Source of the DNA: Gammaproteobacteria bacterium
GTDB lineage: Bacteria; Pseudomonadota; Gammaproteobacteria; Steroidobacterales; Woeseiaceae
Assembly: GCA_030641695.1 (NCBI GenBank)
Contig: DAOWGY010000129.1
Coordinates: forward strand, 1-6,999
DNA length: 6,999 nt
Direction of reading: 5' to 3'
Position 1 is the stretch's first letter; each line of letters opens with the position of its first letter. Made by a program: the position numbers and the translations under genes. The notes beneath the pieces were generated by a model. The model made no database searches, had not been told where the DNA came from, and saw nothing but the letters and a program-made list of their open reading frames with translations. Below are positions 5,708 through 6,999 of the stretch, piece after piece.

Positions 5708-6999
5708 ATGTTTCGATACTATCTGAAACTTGGCGCGCTGAGCATTCGCGCCAACCCTGCGCTCAGCGGCCTGATGGTGGCAGCGATCGCCATCGGCATC
5801 GGTGCCTGCATGACGATGGTTACGGTCAGGCATGTCATGAGCGGCAATCCGATCGCGTACAAGAACGACGTTCTTTACCACGTGCAGGTCGACAGCTGGA
5901 ATCCGGCGGATCCTTACGAGGACCCGGACAAACCACCCGAGCAGATGACCTATCTCGATGCGAAAGCGCTCTATGATGCCGGCAAGGCGTTCCGCCAGGT
6001 CATCAGTTACAAAACCAGCCGCGTCATTCAGCCCGAGGGCGAAGACGCCAGGCCGTTCCAGCTCGATGTCCGGGCGACGACGTCGGATTTCTTTCCGATG
6101 TTCGACGTCCCATTCGCCTACGGCGCCGCGTGGGACCATACGTCAGACCAGGCCGAGGAGAGAGTTACGGTCCTCTCCTGGGAACTCAACCAGCAGTTAT
6201 TCGGTGGTGAGGACCCGGTGGGGAGGATGCTGACGATTAACGGCGACCCCTACCGGATTACGGGCGTTCTTGACGATTGGACGCCGGTACCGAAGTTCTA
6301 CGACGTCAATAACAACCCCTATGAAGAGCCGGAACAGCTGTACCTGCCGTTTTCGCTGGCCGTGGCCAACATGTTCAACAGGGCGGGCAATACGAGTTGC
6401 TGGAAACCAATAGCCGAAGGCGGCTTCGAGACGTTTCTTGCGTCGGAGTGCATCTGGATTCAGATGTGGGTCGAGCTTAACGACGCCTCGGAAAAGCAGG
6501 ATTACCTTCAGTTTCTCGATGCGTACGCCGAAGAGCAAAAAGCGCTTGGGCGTCTCCCGCGTCCGCTGAACAATCGATTGAACAACCCCGAGGAGTGGAT
6601 GGCCGACCGTGAGGTCGTCGATGACAACGTCAATGTCCTGTTGAGCCTCGCCGCGTTGTTTCTGCTCGTCTGCCTCCTGAACACGATCGGGCTCCTGCTC
6701 GCCAAGGTCATGCGCAGGGCGAGAGATATCAGTCTGCGCCGGGCGCTGGGTGCCAGCAAATCGACGCTGTTCACGCAGTACATCATCGAAGCAGGATTGA
6801 TCGGCGCAGCCGGTGGTCTCCTCGGCGTCGTTGCAACATGGTTCGGCCTGCGTGGCATCGAGAACCTGTATGTCGAATACGATTTTATTCAGCACCTGGT
6901 ACGCATGGACTGGTCGATGGTGCTTCTCGCGGTCGTCCTTGCCGTGGCGTCCGCGCTTGCTGCGGCGCTCTACCCAACCTGGCGCGCCTGCAATATCAC
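5708..6999 (+). CDS. ABC transporter permease, MacB periplasmic-core plus FtsX domain (3' end cut by window)
   Basis: The reading frame stays open from ATG 5708 to the window end (430 codons plus two bases), so the gene is incomplete here. The layout is that of a MacB-type permease: transmembrane helix 1 at about 20-40, a large periplasmic domain (about 41-305) containing the usual SDFFPMFDVPFAYGAAW and GEDPVGRMLTINGDPYRITGVL segments, then the FtsX part with three helices at about 308-333, 353-382 and 401-423. The cytoplasmic loop motif RARDISLRRALGAS (337-350) is characteristic of the family. The last visible residues, LYPTWRACNI, match the usual YPxWRA ending, so probably only about ten or so residues are missing. 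Two cysteines (C231 and C248) in the periplasmic domain could form a disulfide. The domain has an acidic, Pro-rich stretch at 66-80. It lies 14 bases after the ATPase gene; the two would assemble as a homodimeric or, with another permease, a heterodimeric transporter. The substrate is unknown. Confidence 0.93.
   Translation, partial: MFRYYLKLGALSIRANPALSGLMVAAIAIGIGACMTMVTVRHVMSGNPIAYKNDVLYHVQVDSWNPADPYEDPDKPPEQMTYLDAKALYDAGKAFRQVISYKTSRVIQPEGEDARPFQLDVRATTSDFFPMFDVPFAYGAAWDHTSDQAEERVTVLSWELNQQLFGGEDPVGRMLTINGDPYRITGVLDDWTPVPKFYDVNNNPYEEPEQLYLPFSLAVANMFNRAGNTSCWKPIAEGGFETFLASECIWIQMWVELNDASEKQDYLQFLDAYAEEQKALGRLPRPLNNRLNNPEEWMADREVVDDNVNVLLSLAALFLLVCLLNTIGLLLAKVMRRARDISLRRALGASKSTLFTQYIIEAGLIGAAGGLLGVVATWFGLRGIENLYVEYDFIQHLVRMDWSMVLLAVVLAVASALAAALYPTWRACNI

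Noticed and set aside
6197..6895. A 232-codon minus-strand open frame at the window end
   Set aside because: It is antisense to the permease, whose FtsX helices and periplasmic domain are clear on the + strand.

Overview
The window looks like chromosomal DNA from a GC-rich Pseudomonadota, most likely a gammaproteobacterium. This rests on protein style, moderately high GC, tight same-strand gene packing and the efflux-operon layout; no rRNA, tRNA or other marker gene is present to place it. All six supported genes are on the + strand, and no mobile element, CRISPR array or RNA gene was seen.

Region 1 (1-2235): a short leader without a recognisable gene is followed by a 700-residue bifunctional beta-oxidation enzyme (enoyl-CoA hydratase fused to L-3-hydroxyacyl-CoA dehydrogenase). 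Its motifs resemble the peroxisomal MFE1/EHHADH type more than E. coli FadB. No thiolase gene is adjacent within the window.

Region 2 (2236-3614): after a 90-base gap come two unrecognised, apparently cytoplasmic proteins (210 and 218 aa). They are joined by a TAATG stop/start overlap, so they are probably translationally coupled and may work as a pair. The first carries an exact tandem pair of 16-residue units.

Region 3 (3615-6999): an efflux-type ABC operon consisting of a membrane-anchored periplasmic adaptor (HlyD/MacA class), a MacB/LolD-class ATPase, and a MacB/FtsX-class permease that runs off the window end a few residues short of its expected C-terminus. The gaps between these genes are 28 and 14 bases, each with a good ribosome binding site. 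Together they would form an inner-membrane, ATP-driven transporter coupled to a periplasmic adaptor. No outer-membrane channel and no substrate clue is visible.

The most unusual point is the adaptor start. The first conventional in-frame start (GTG 3842) lies after an obvious signal-anchor helix, and no ATG, GTG or TTG exists in frame upstream before the stop at 3638. The best candidate is a CTG at 3686 placed 8 bases after an AGGGGGG ribosome-binding sequence. No clearly new biological system is evident; the coupled unknown pair and the non-canonical adaptor start are the points worth following.
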